NCBI GenBank assembly: GCA_001972305.1
Contig: BDDD01002879.1
Location: 62,001-126,000, forward strand
Direction: 5' to 3'
DNA: 64,000 nt
DNA from: Cephalotus follicularis
Taxonomy: Eukaryota; Streptophyta; Magnoliopsida; Oxalidales; Cephalotaceae
The position numbers and the translations under genes are program-made. Of the stretch, positions 21,627 to 32,900 are shown piece after piece (position 1 is the stretch's first letter; each line of letters starts with the position of its first letter). Below the pieces are notes generated by a model that did not search any database, was not told the origin of the DNA, and saw only the letters and a list, made by a program, of their open reading frames with translations.

Positions 21627-22500
21627 GGAAAAGCCTTCAATAAACCTTCTATAGTATCATGCCAAACCAAGAAAACTACGCACTTTCAAAACATTTCTGG
21701 GCCGCTCCCAAGCCAGCACAACTTCCACCTTCCTCAGGTCTACCACAATGCCCTGACCCAAAATCACATGGCCCAGAAATACAACTCTTTCAAGCCAAAA
21801 TTCACACTTACTGAGTTTGGCATATAACTTATGATCTCTCAACATTTGTAAAACAGTCCTTAAATGTTCACCATGTTCATCCTGACTGCGAGAATATACC
21901 TTTACATCATCAATAAAGACCACTACAAAATTATCCACGAATGGACGAAAAACTCAATTCATCAAATTCATAAATGCTGCCAGTGCATTGGTCAGCCCAA
22001 ATGGCATGACCGAAAACTCGTAGTGGACATATCGAGTTCTAAAAGTAGTTTTCAGTATATCCTATTCCGTTGTCCTTCACTAATGATACTCGGATTGAAG
22101 ATCTATCTTCAAAAATACACAGCCCCTTGCAACTGATCAAATAGATCATCGATTCGTGGTAAAGGATATTTTTTGTTTATCGTGACCTTATTAAGTTGCC
22201 TATAGTCAATACATAATCGGAGGGTACCATCTTTCTTTTTAACAAATAATACTGGAGCACCCCAGGGAGAACTGCTGGCCCTTATAAATCTTTTCTCTAG
22301 TAATTCATATAGTTGCACCTTCAGTTCCTTCAATTCAACCGGTGCCATCCTATAAGATGTAAGAGATATCAGGACTGTACCAGAGATTACCTCTATAGCG
22401 AAATCTGTCTCTCTCTTGGTGGTAGTCCCAACAACTATTCTAGAAATACATTCAGAATCGTAAACTACAGGTATATTCTCCAACCTTGGCTCAGACATCC
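21627..22500 (-). pseudogene. Tekay-1 reverse transcriptase
   Basis: The N-terminal half (22109-22480) reads [40 protein letters not shown] and [20 protein letters not shown]. The catalytic box [12 protein letters not shown] (near 21910) and the connection with [17 protein letters not shown] and VRSFLGLA follow in another frame at 21657-21938. The two aspartates of the FIDD box are intact. The middle (21940-22108) is interrupted by stops, so no full polymerase can be made. Confidence 0.85.
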
Positions 22501-23022
22501 TAATGTCTACCACATGAGCCAAATATCTGTGTCCACCGGTTCGCAAAATCCTATCTGCGGCCATAGCAGAGATCACTCTGATTGGCATAGTGCGTCGTTC
22601 GCACACCAGCTCCATACTAGACTCGTCGGGCATATGGAAAATGACTACCCTCTTGAAACAATCCACCAGCCCGATGAGCTGTCATCAAGTCCATACCGAG
22701 AATGACATCGAAATCTTCAATATGAAAGGGTATGAGATCGGCAGGGAATCTCTGTCCTCCAATTTCAACATCAAAACTCTTATACACCTGGTCTACCCGA
22801 TATGCTTGTCCCGTGGGGACCAATACTACCACGCTGACATCTAAGGGATTCCGTTCCCAGTCAGCATGAACACAAAATGTTTGAGAAACAAAAGATAATG
22901 TAGATCCTACGTCAAAAAAAACTATAGCATCCTTTCCAAAGATAGTGGCCATACGTACAGCCACATTGGGAGCTGACAAAGCCTCATCTCGGGAAAACGC
23001 ATAAACTCTGCCTGTAGCTATA
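22501..23022 (-). pseudogene. Tekay-1 protease and gag junction
   Basis: The retropepsin-like region reads AIVFFDVGSTLSFVSQTF and, further on, [16 protein letters not shown]. The active-site triplet expected as D-[TS]-G is D-V-G here. A frameshift near 22640 leads to [14 protein letters not shown], which belongs to the end of the same domain. The upstream part is cut at 23023 by Tekay-2 and continues at 31379. Confidence 0.8.
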
Positions 23023-23119
23023 TGTAATGACCAGAAATTTTGAATGATAATGTTAAGAAGTATGTTCTTTTACTTGGTATCTTGGTTGCATCATGTTTTA
23101 TGTTGAAAACATTGTTTAC

Positions 23120-23480
23120 AGGGGGTAAAGGGTCGACGGTGTAGTTTTAAGCATCATCGCTTAGCCTTAACCGTCCAACGGATGCTTCTAACGTCGACAG
23201 GCCAAGACAAAGTCACCTAAGCATCGACGGTTTCCAAAAGTGGTGATGCTTTGAAGGTAAACCATCGACGCTTAGACCTCTTCTAATGCCGGTTAAAAAC
23301 AGGGGGTTTTCAACTTGGACAAACTCCTCCAACCGACGACGCTTCAACTAAAGCTGAAACGCTTGGACGAAACAGACGACGCCTAGATGTAAGCTTCGAC
23401 GCTTTGAAGTCAAGCATTTCCAGTCGACTTGGAAGACACCCGTGAGAGACGACGCTTGGAAGTGAAGCGCCGATGCTTTG
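23120..23480. repeat. Decayed GTCGAC unit cluster, Tekay-2 5' LTR
   Basis: About ten diverged units. Compared with the 3' LTR copy (29520-29880), several positions that are CG in one LTR are TG or CA in the other. Confidence 0.8.
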
Positions 23481-23698
23481 GTCTACAGACCAGTTGCCAA
23501 ATATGACTTTTTGTCTTATAGTGAGTAAATTAATATTAATAAGAGGACAAGTGTCCAACTAGGGAGAAAGAAGACAAGATATTTTATGTTGGTAGGACAA
23601 GTGTCACAAATTGATTGGTGGATTTAGAGCACATGGGAAACTATGAGAGTGACTCATAAGAAAGACAGAGAGAAGCTTCATCCCCAAGAAACCTAGCC

Positions 23699-23707
23699 TA
23701 TATATAT
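23699..23707 (+). promoter_or_regulatory. Probable TATA box, Tekay-2 5' LTR
   Basis: TATATATAT followed by GCATACTTGTGACC. The same position in the 3' LTR is 30093-30102. No better TATA candidate lies nearby. Confidence 0.55.
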
Positions 23708-24996
23708 GCATACTTGTGACCTGAATTCAGTTAGTTTAGCTGAGAAGAAAGTGTGGTCTGCTGAGATTGAAGAGGAGAATTCAAAAGGAGAAGGAGAAAA
23801 GAAAATCTAAATCAAAGTAAGGAAAATCTAATACCCATTTCTACTAAAATTCCTTTGTTTTACTTCCAAATTATGTAGTAGATTGTTTTATTCATATATT
23901 GATCATTTCTTGATGAAATTTTGAATGGTCAAATGTTTTGGAAACTTTAAGATGTCTTCTTTAACTGTTATGTTTCATGAATCACGGATTTCTGTCGAAT
24001 TCCTTATGAAAATTTATGTTTAAGATTACTGCCCATGTCCTATTTTCATATGGAACCTGCAACTTTAAAATTTCATTGCAGCATCGTTTCTCAATGGAAT
24101 TTAATGATTTTTATCATTCTAGAATCGCTGAAGTGTCTAATTTAACTTTGATGTTTTATGTTTTCTCTGAAAATAAGTAATTCTATATGAAATGCTGATT
24201 TTAGAAATGTTATGCAAAGTTGTTTTATGAATGCAATTGAGTTAATTACTCAAATGAAGATAAAGGTTTTATGAATTGTGAAAGAAAATGAAATGAAATG
24301 AACCAACTCTTAGATTGCGATCCAAGAGGGAATAATCTGAGATGGATTAATTTTATGGACCGAGTTACTCACGGACATGCATGTAATATAAGGATAGTAA
24401 TCGGGGAGTGCACAATGCCCCGGTGAAGCGGAGTTGAAAGGGTTCATTAAGTTTTTATGACCTCTAAATGTTATGCAATATGCTGGTTATGTGTTATGAC
24501 CGGAAAATGAATGTGATAAGGAATGTTTACTATGTTTTGAAAACCTTACTGGGATATTTAAAGCTCATTCCTTGCAATGTTTTCTTTTCAAATAAAATGT
24601 TTTCAGGAAATGATTGAATGAAGAATGCGAGCTTTAGAGAGAGCTCATAAAAAGAAGTTTTGAGAAAGAAAATGTGTTATGCAATAGTATTTACATAAAT
24701 TGATTTTGAAATGTAATATAATCATGTCTTTTTCCACTGTGTAATATTTATGACAAATGATGCTTAAATGTAAAAGTATATGAATGGGATGATTTATGAT
24801 ATCTTTATATAAGATGATGATGTTTGAAGCTTGAATTCAAAGTAAAACAATGTATTGAAAAGCATGAGGATTTAAGGTATATGTTAGCATTAAGCAAGAA
24901 TGCTAAAAGATGTAATGGTTTACCCCACGTAACGAACCGACTCCTCGAGAATCAGTTTGAGCATTTAGCGGACTCGGATCGGGAGCTTTACAGGAA

Positions 24997-25007
24997 TGGT
25001 ATCAGAG
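24997..25007 (+). other. Tekay-2 primer binding site (tRNA-Met)
   Basis: TGGTATCAGAG four bases after the 5' LTR end. Confidence 0.9.
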
Positions 25008-25066
25008 AGTTGTTTATTGATATATGTTGAGGTTATGAATTGCGTACTTGCTAACCTGATTTTCAG

Positions 25067-25452
25067 ATGTCGACAACGAGGGAATCCAATTCGGATGCTA
25101 GTACGGATTCTCCCGTTGTGGATTATCAGAAACAGTAGACTGGCGAGTACAAGCTTTAATGGCTGAAAACCAAAAATTGCGAGAAGAGAAAGAAGATTTA
25201 AGGGAAATGATAGCAAACAACCGAGAGGAGTTCTATACACTCATATACCAGAGGGAAGAGGAGTATAACCAGGAACTAGAAAGAAAAGATGAGATCCTTA
25301 GGGAAATAAAATATGGTCTTAGGGTGCTTATAAGATACATATGGGGGATCAATGGCATTGTCATGAGGGGTGTTAGAGAAAATCTAAAGATGATGATAAG
25401 ACGTATTCAGGAGGAAATACCTGATGATGATATACCTAGCGAAGAAGATTAG
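25067..25452 (+). pseudogene. Small coiled-coil ORF upstream of gag, one frameshift
   Basis: The ATG at 25067, 60 bases after the primer site, starts MSTTRESNSDASTDSPVVDY. A one-base shift near 25137 leads to DWRVQALMAENQKLREEKED and a long E/K/R-rich stretch (residues about 30-90) with heptad spacing, consistent with a coiled coil. A hydrophobic segment RYIWGINGIVM and an acidic end (DDDIPSEED, stop 25450-25452) follow. The length is about 128 residues. It is separate from gag, whose own ATG is at 25664. I do not recognise the family. It could be a gag N-terminal extension cut off by a stop, an upstream regulatory ORF, or a captured sequence. Confidence 0.55.
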
Positions 25453-25663
25453 AGTAACGACAAAGAAACTTTGTAAGATATGTGTAAATGTAAAAAATGT
25501 GAAATATGTGCAAAATGAAGTGTATGATATGTACTAAAGAACTGTAAGATAAATGAAATGGTTGGTTCTTAGTATGATCTTGAGTATTAGGACTTAACTG
25601 TTTTGCCTAACACTTGAGTAGAATTGCTTAAGATTAAGAACTAACCTATGAATGCTAACTAGA

Positions 25664-26700
25664 TGGCTGATACGAGAAGAGGTCGTGGGCAAAGAAGAAA
25701 CAAAAATGCACGAGATGACAGATAAGATAATTCGCTGAATGTGGTTCTGAACCAATTGGCTGAGGTCACAGCCAATAACAACGGTAACAATCATCAAGCA
25801 CCTCCGCCGGTAAGGCCAACTCTAGAATAGTTCGCCAGACACAATCCAAAAATCTTTTTAGGAACAACAGATCCTTTGGAGGTCGGGGCATGGATCCAAG
25901 GAAATGAAAAGATTTTCAGAGCGTTGGGTTGTGCAGATCATCAGAAGGTGGAGTTTTCAATATACAAGTTAGACGGAGAGGCAGATCAATGGTGGGAAAT
26001 GATCGAGACGACAAAGACACGTCGAGAAAGAGAAGCCATAACGTGGGAAGAGTTTAAGAAAATTTTTATGGACAAGTATTATCCACAAGCAATGAAGGAT
26101 AAGATGGAGGAAGACTTCCTTCATTTGGAGCAAGGTGAATCAGAAACCGTATCCTAGTATGAGGCAAACTTTGCAAGGATGTCTCGATACGCGACTCACA
26201 TAGTATCGATAGAAGAGAGAAGGGCAAATAGGTTTTTCCAGGGTCTGAAGCCTCACATTCGTAGACTGCTAATAGCACAAGATCTACAAATCTATGAGGC
26301 GGTTTTGAGATGTACATTAAGAGTAAACATAGACAACCAAAGGTATCAACAAAGACGAGCTACGCAAGGACAAGAAAAGAGGAAGGCGGGTGAATCCTCT
26401 AATAATAAGCACAAGAAAGGAAGATCTGATGGGGGAGGAGACCGTAAACCCTGTCAGCAGTGTGGAAAGACCCATCGTGGGGAATGCCTACTAGGAAAGG
26501 GAGTTTGTTACAAGTCTGGAAAGCCAGGACATCAAGTGAGAGAATGCAGACAAGGGCAAGTTCAAGCGCAGAATCAGTGACCCATCAAATGTTATAACTA
26601 TGGCCAGGAAGGGCACATGCCAAACAAATGCACCCGACAAAAGATGGGAGGATAAGGAGAGGGTGGAGCAAAACAAAGAGCACCGGCCAGAACCTATGCT
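25664..26700 (+). pseudogene. Tekay-2 gag
   Basis: Starts MADTRRGRGQRRNKNARDDR and meets a stop at once, with another stop before FARHNPK. The capsid region at 25876-26157 has WIQGNEKIFRALGC, YKLDGEADQWWEMIE and W-E-E-F-K-K-I-F, typical of chromovirus gag. After a stop, SRYATHIVSIEERRANRFFQ and GLKPHIRRLL follow. Three zinc knuckles are readable: C-Q-Q-C-G-K-T-H-R-G-E-C, C-Y-K-S-G-K-P-G-H-Q-V-R-E-C (the second cysteine is serine) and C-Y-N-Y-G-Q-E-G-H-M-P-N-K-C (the second cysteine is tyrosine). These would bind genomic RNA. Stops make the gene inactive. Confidence 0.88.
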
Positions 26701-27150
26701 ATGACGGGTGACGAAATGGAGAAACCCAACGATGTGGAGACAGGTACTTTTCCTGTATGTGCCAAAACTGCATATGTATTGTTTGATACGGGAGTGACGC
26801 ATTCATTTGTGTCTTTATCATTTGCACAATGTTTAAGTACCCCATCGCAAGAGTTGGAGATAGGTTTAGCCGTTGAAACGCCAAGTAGTAATACTTTGGT
26901 GGCAGATAAAGTATATAAGTCTTGTGATCTAAGATTATGTGATAAGATGATGCTAGTAGACCTAGTACCTCTAGCAATCTTGAATTTTGACATCATACTA
27001 GGCATGGATTGGCTTTCGGTGAATCATGCTAGTGTTGACTGTTTCAAAAAGGAATTTAGGTTTGCTATACCTAACCAACCTAAGTTTATCTTCCGAAGCA
27101 CGGGAGTTAGTGAACCTTTAAAGATCATATCATCGATGCAAGCTAAGTGA
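26701..27150 (+). pseudogene. Tekay-2 protease region
   Basis: A 149-codon frame follows the gag knuckles. YVLFDTGVTHSFVSLSFAQC carries an intact D-T-G active-site triplet of retropepsin-like proteases, and LNFDIILGMDWLSVNHASVD is the conserved C-terminal signature. This domain would process the Gag-Pol polyprotein. The frame ends at a stop (27148-27150) before RT, so the fusion is broken although the domain itself looks intact. Confidence 0.88.
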
Positions 27151-28039
27151 TTGTTAAGAAGAGATTGCGAAGGTTACCTCACATATGTGATGGACACCAA
27201 GGAAGAGAAAATGGGAATAGAGGATGTTCATATTGTGAAAGAATTTATGGATGTATTTCCTGAAGATCTACCTGGTTTACCACCGGATCGAGAAGTAGAA
27301 TTTGCAATTGATATAATCCCTGGAACGACCCCTATTTCAAAGAGTCCTTACCGCATGGCACCGGCTGAATTGAAAAAATTGAAGACTCAGTTACAAGAAC
27401 TTTTGGATAAAGGATTTATTCGTCCAAGCGTATCACCATGGGGTGCACCGGTACTGTTTGTAAAGAAGAAAGACAGGACAATGAGACTCTGCATAGATTA
27501 TCGAGAACTGAATCGAGGCACCATCAAGAATAAATAACCACTACCAAGGATTGACGACTTGTTTGATTAACTCAAGAATGCTCGATACTTCTCAAAGATT
27601 GATCTTCGATCGAGCTACCATCAAGTGAAAGTCAAGAAGAATGATAAACCAAAAACTGCTTTCTGGATGAGATATGGACATTTCGAATTTTTAATAATGT
27701 CGTTTGGATTAACGAATGGTCCAACAGTATTTATGGAATTGATGAACATAATATTTAGTGAAATTTTGGATCAGTTCGTGATAGTCTTCATCGACGATAT
27801 ACTAGTATACTCAGGGAGTCGAGAGGAGCATGAGGAGCATTTAACCCGTGTGTTACAAACACTGTAGAAGGAACGACTTTATGCTAAGTTCAGCAAATGT
27901 CAGTTTTGGAATGAGGAAGTATCCTTCTTGGGACACATGATCACATGGGAAGGTATCTCAGTAGACCCCACCAAGATAGAAGCGATAAAAGAATGGCAGC
28001 GACCAACAACGGTAGCCGAGATACGAAGCTTTTTGGGAG
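27151..28039 (+). pseudogene. Tekay-2 reverse transcriptase
   Basis: The RT entry reads [40 protein letters not shown], then [20 protein letters not shown] with IDYRELNRG. Stops at 27535-27537 and near 27569 interrupt the fingers. The palm resumes at 27625 with F-G-L-T-N-G-P and [20 protein letters not shown] (catalytic FIDD intact). Another stop after LQTL precedes the connection KFSKCQFWNEEVSFLGHMIT and IRSFLG. There the sequence jumps into integrase. The polymerase motifs are all present but are divided by at least three stops. Confidence 0.88.
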
Positions 28040-29376
28040 TTGACGGTGTACTGAGATTTGATTCAAGATTATGCGTCCCATCTAATGCAGATTTGAAGAA
28101 TGAAGTATTGAAGGAAGTACATAGTTCGAATTTCTCAGTTCATCCTGGAAGTACAAAAATGTATAGGGATTTGCAAGATCTCTACTGGTGGAATAATATG
28201 AAAAGAGAAATTGAGAACTTTGTGTCAAGATGTCTTGGTTTTCAACAAGTGAAGGATGAACATCAGTTGCCAAAGGGGACTCTGCAGTTGCTTCCCATAC
28301 CCAAATGGAAGTGGGAGCATATAAGTATGGACTTTGCAACTAGACTTCCAAGGACAGCTAAAGGGAATAATACAATATGGGTGATTGTGGACTGATTAAC
28401 AAAATTTGCTCATTTTCTACCGATCAAGGACAGTCATTCATTGATTCAGTTGGCAAGGATTTACGAACAAGAGATTATCAGATTACATGGTGTACCAGTA
28501 TCTATAGTTTCAGATAGAGATCCCCGTTTCACATGACGCTTTTGGAAAAGTATACAAACTGCTTTGGGTACGAGGCTGAATTTTAGTACGGAATACCATC
28601 CGCAGACTGATGGGAAATCAGAACGAACTATTCAAACATTGGAAGACATGCTAAGAGCCTGTGTTATAAATTTTCAAGGGAGCTGGGAGCAGCATGTCAC
28701 CTTGATTGAATTTGCCTACAACAACAGTTTCCAAGCTAGCATTCAGATGGAACCTTTCGAAGCACTTAACGGATGGAGGTGTTGAACACCGATATGTGGG
28801 GATGAAGTAGGAGAAAGAAAGATGTTGGGACCAGAAATGGTGCAAATAACTACCGAGAAGGTGAAGCTGATTCAGAAACGTCTCTTAACATCCCAAAGTA
28901 GACAGAAGAGCTATGCGGATAAAATACAGAGAGAACTACAGTTTGAAGTAGACGATCATGTTTTTCTTAAAGTGTCGCCATGGAAAGGGGTTATGAGATT
29001 TAGCAAGAAGGGAAAGCTTAGTCCTCGAAACATTGGACCATTCGAGATTTTGGAAAGAATTGGAGAGGTTGCGTATAAACTTACATTGCCACCAAAACTC
29101 TCTCACATTCACAATGTGTTCCATGTATCTCTACTCCGGAAGTATATGGCCAACCCCTTTCATGTTCTAAGAGCGGAACCAATACAAGTACATGAAGATT
29201 TGTCATACAACGAACAACCAATGGAAATCTTAGACTATAAAGAACAAGTCCTGAGGACCAAGACCATTACATTAGTGAAAGTTTCATGGAAAAACCACGG
29301 AGTTGAAGAAGCTATCTGGGAGTTGGAGGACACAATGAGACAAGAATACCCTCATCTTTTTAAGTCGGATGTATAA
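28040..29376 (+). pseudogene. Tekay-2 integrase and chromodomain-like tail, RNase H deleted
   Basis: Text starts V-D-G-V-L-R-F-D-S-R-L-C-V-P, the linker just before the integrase zinc finger, directly after the RT connection. RNase H (about 0.7 kb by comparison with Tekay-3) is therefore missing. The HHCC finger reads H-S-S-N-F-S-V-H ... C-L-G-F-Q-Q-V, where the second cysteine is lost. The core has ISMDFATRLPRT, SIVSDRDPRFT (then a stop) and EYHPQTDGKSERTIQTLEDM, so the D, D and E positions are visible. The tail 28822-29376 reads VFHVSLLRKYMANPFHVL and LVKVSWKNHGVEEAIWELED, and ends at 29376. Confidence 0.88.
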
Positions 29377-29389
29377 CAAATTTTGAGGA

Positions 29390-29414
29390 CAAAATTTTTA
29401 TAAGGAGGGTAGAA
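29390..29414 (+). other. Tekay-2 polypurine tract
   Basis: AAGGAGGGTAGAA immediately precedes the 3' LTR start at 29415, after AAAATTTTTAT. This primes plus-strand DNA synthesis. Confidence 0.75.
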
Positions 29415-31373
29415 TGTAATGAACAGAAATTTTGAATGATAATGTTAAGAAGTAGTTCTTTTACTTGGTATCTTGGTTGCATCATGTTTTATATTGAAAA
29501 CGTCGTTTACAGGAGATAAAGCATCGACGGTGTAGTTTTAAGCGTCAGCGCTTAGCCTTAACCGTCGAATGGATGCTTCTAACATCGACAAGCCAAGACA
29601 AAGTCACCTAAGCATCGACAGTTTCTTAAAGCGACGACGCTTTGAAGGTAAACCATCGACACTTAGACCTCTTCTAACGTTGGTTAAAAACAGGGGATTT
29701 TCAACTTGGAAAAACTCCTCCAACCGACGACGCTTCAACTAAAGTGGCAACGCTTGGACGAAACTGACAACGCTTAGATGTAAGCTTCGACGCTTTGAAG
29801 TCAAGCATTTCCAGTCGACTTGGACGAAACCCGTGAGCGCCGACGCTTGGAAGTGAAGCGCCAACGCTTTGGTCTACAGACCAGTTGCCAAATCTGACTA
29901 TTTGTCTTATAGTGAGTAAATTAATATTAATGAGAGGACAAGTGTCCAGCTAGGGAGAGAGAAGACAAGATATTTTATGTTGGTATGACAAGTGTCACAA
30001 AATGATTGGTAGATTTAGAGCACATGGGCAACTACGAGAGTGACTCATAAGAGAGAGAGAGAGAGAGAAGCTTCATCCCCAAGAAACCTAGCATATATAT
30101 ATGCAGACTTGTGACCTGAATTCAGTTAGTTTAGCTGAGAAGAAAGTGTGGTCTACTAAGATTGAAGAGGAGAATTCAAAAGGAGAAGGAGAAAAGGAAA
30201 TCTAAATCAAAGTAAGGAAAATCTAATACCCATTTCTACTAAAATTCCAAATAATGCAGTGGATAATTTAATTCATATCTTACTCATTTCTTGATGAAAT
30301 TTTGAATGGTTTAATGTTTTGGAAACATTAATATGTCTTATTTAACTGTTATGTTTCATGAATCGCGAATTTCTGTAGAATTCCTAATGAAAATTTATGT
30401 TTAAGATTACTGCTCATGTCTTGTTTTCATATGGAACATGCAATTTTAAAAATTCATTTCAGCTTCGTTTCTCAATGGAATTTAATGATTTTTATCATTC
30501 TAGAATTGTTGAAGTGTCTACTTTAACTTTGATGTTTTATGTTCTCTATGAAAATGAGTAATTCTATATGAAATGCTGATTTTAGAAATGTTATGCGAAG
30601 TTGTTTTATGAATGCAATTGAGTTAATTACTTAAATGAAGATAAAGGTTTTATGAATTATGAAAGAAAATGAAATGAAATGAACCAACTCTTGGATTGCA
30701 ATCCAAGAGGGAATAATCCGAGATGATTTAATGTTATGGAGCAAGATGCTCACGGACATGCATGTGATGTATGGATAGTAATCGGGGAGTGCACAATGCC
30801 CCGGTGAAGCGGAGTTGAAAGGGTTCATTAAGTCTTTATGACCTCTAAATGTTATGAAATATGCTGGTTATATGTTATGACCAAAAAATGAATGTGATAA
30901 AGAATGTTTACTATGTTTTGAAAACCTTACTGGGCTATTTAAAGCTCATTCCCTGCAATATTTTGTTTTCAAATAAAATGTTTTCAGAAAATGATTGAAT
31001 GAAGAATGTGAGCTTTAGAGAGAGCTCACAAGAAGAATTTTTGAGAAAGAAAATGTGTTATGCAATAGTGTTTGCATAAATTGATTTTGAAATGTACTAG
31101 AATCATGTCTTTTTCCACTGTGTAATATTTATGGCAAATGATGCTTAAATGTAAAAGTATATGAATGGGATGGTTTATGATATCTTTAGATAAGATAATG
31201 ATGTTTGAAACTCGAATTCAAAGTAAAACAATGTGTTGAAAAGCATGAGGATTTGAGGTATATGTTAGAATTAAGCAAGAATGCTTAAAGATGTAATGGT
31301 TTACCCCACATAACGCACCGACTCCTCGATATTCACTTTGAGCATTTAGCGGACTCAGATCGGGGGCGTTACA
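29415..31373 (+). repeat. Tekay-2 3' LTR
   Basis: A 1,959-base partner of 23023-24992, alignable throughout with scattered substitutions and small indels, for example a missing 24-base stretch near 30248. GTCGAC-type units lie at 29520-29880 and a GA run at 30053-30067. Ends CGGGGGCGTTACA. Confidence 0.92.
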
Positions 31374-31378
31374 CTACA

Positions 31379-32760
31379 GGTATACCCGTCTGCCTGCCAC
31401 TGCCAGCTCTAGATGTACCAGCCTGCGGTGCCGTAGTCCCACTCCTCGGCACACCTAATTACTACCCTGCATGAACTGTCCCTATACTCATAGGATATCT
31501 AGCGGTAGGGACTAGTTATGGTGGCGATACTGAACTCTGCGGTGCATGTTACGGACACTCTCTTCTAATATGTCCGGTCTGGCCACACCGGTAACATACT
31601 TGCTTCCCAATATAGCACTCCCCGAAATTGGACTATCAACACCTCTGAAATTGTGGTGGCCCAGAGGAAACTGCTTCAATATGGGTGTCGGTCGGCCTAC
31701 CACCCTGATAAGACCTCTCTCTCAGAACACTAACAGCTAAGGTCTGCATCTGCGGCTCGGAGACTGCTCTCTATCCTTCAGACCTGGTCAGTCTTCGGCT
31801 ATCCCCGCCAGCAGATCTACTAGAAGGCATGGGACCTCGTCTTCTCTGGCCCCTGGAAGAACTCTCTCCCTGCTCAAAAAGTAATGCAGGTCGTTTCCTG
31901 CTCCTGCCGAAGTCTTTTATTAGATATGGTCATCTCTACTCTCTTAGCATCCTCCACCAAATCACCGAAGTCAGTCCAACAAGAGAGTGCTACTGTGTGT
32001 CTTATCTCTGGTCTCAGTCCGTCTAGGAATTTATGGCATCTCTCGGACTGGTCTACTACTAACGCAGGAGCATAATGAGCAGCTCCATAAATCTATACTC
32101 GTACTACATCACCGTCATGTTACCTTGACGCAGATGGATAAATTCTTTCCATATTTCCTGGACATAAGTGGGAGGGAAGAAATGTCGACAAAATTCTTGT
32201 CTAAACACTTCCCACGTAATATCCACTAGATTCTCATATCTAGCCCCGAGGGCTTCCCACCATCGTAGAGCACCCTTTTCCATCAAGAAGGATTCATGCC
32301 AAACTCTAGAATCATCGGCAATCCCAATCTGTTCAAATATTTGTTCTAAACGGTTCAACCATGACTTTGCATCAACGGGATTTTCTGTTCCCTCAAAAAC
32401 TGTAGCTCCTAAGTGTTGCATGTGCTCTATAGGTAAAGGCTATGATCTAGTAGTCCCCAATGCCTGAGCTAACAATGAGACTGCTTGCATTAACTTTGAC
32501 TGACCACTAGCACCTACTGGAGGAGGAGGAGGAGGTACACGTGTAGCAGACTGCGCTACGGGGATATCAGCTGCTAACGCCGATTGAGCCTCCTGTCCTT
32601 GCATTCTAGGGACTACCTGCTCTTCAGGCTCCATAGGAGATACTACCTTATCCATGTGTGGCCTTGGGGCTACTCTCCCCCTATCTCGGCCACGTCCTGT
32701 TCCTCGACCATGGGGCACCATATCCTTCACATGCAATATCAAGGTATCACCAAACATCAT
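31379..32760 (-). pseudogene. Tekay-1 gag
   Basis: The minus-strand start at 32758-32760 follows the leader. The next stretch is MVPHGRGTGRGRDRGRVAPR, a basic leader usual for Tekay gag, then a proline run and LMQAVSLLAQALG. The capsid domain (32104-32421) reads FEGTENPVDAKSWLNRLEQI, EKGALRWWEALG and W-E-V-F-R-Q-E-F. An intact zinc knuckle C-Y-R-C-G-Q-T-G-H-I-R-R-E-C lies at 31553-31594. A frameshift near 32435 and stops near 31700-32100 break the frame. The segment is separated from its protease by Tekay-2. The knuckle being intact contrasts with the mutated knuckles of Tekay-2 and Tekay-3. Confidence 0.85.
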
Positions 32761-32900
32761 ATAATCTATATGTCATGCATGCAATACCAAAACTGACACA
32801 ACCCATCCCCCAGATCATCACCTTACCAGATGAGCCATGCCATACAAGACTTAACCTTATATCTTACTACCTTAATCTATATTCTTGTCCTCTGATTCTA
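32761..32900 (-). other. Tekay-1 leader and degenerate tRNA-Met primer site
   Basis: The + strand at 32890-32900 reads CTCTGATTCTA, which on the minus strand is TAGAATCAGAG, the tRNA-Met site TGGTATCAGAG with two changes. It adjoins the 5' LTR. Confidence 0.65.

Larger units (their letters stand above)
23023..24992 (+). repeat. Tekay-2 5' LTR
   Basis: A 1,970-base LTR. Bases 23120-23480 hold decayed GTCGAC-type units (GGTCGACGG, CATCGACGGT, CCATCGACGCTT, AACGTCGACAGG). A TATA run follows at 23699-23707, so the units lie upstream of the probable transcription start. The rest is AT-rich and non-coding up to GGGAGCTTTACA. Confidence 0.9.
23023..31373 (+). mobile_element. Tekay-2, Tekay-like gypsy element with both LTRs
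   Basis: The 5' LTR is 23023-24992 and the 3' LTR 29415-31373, both starting TGTAATGA and ending in TTACA. Target repeats CTATA (23018-23022) and CTACA (31374-31378) flank it with one mismatch. Between the LTRs lie a tRNA-Met primer site, an extra small ORF, gag, protease, RT, integrase and a chromodomain-like tail. RNase H has been deleted. It is inserted in the gag-protease region of Tekay-1 in the opposite orientation. Confidence 0.93.
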
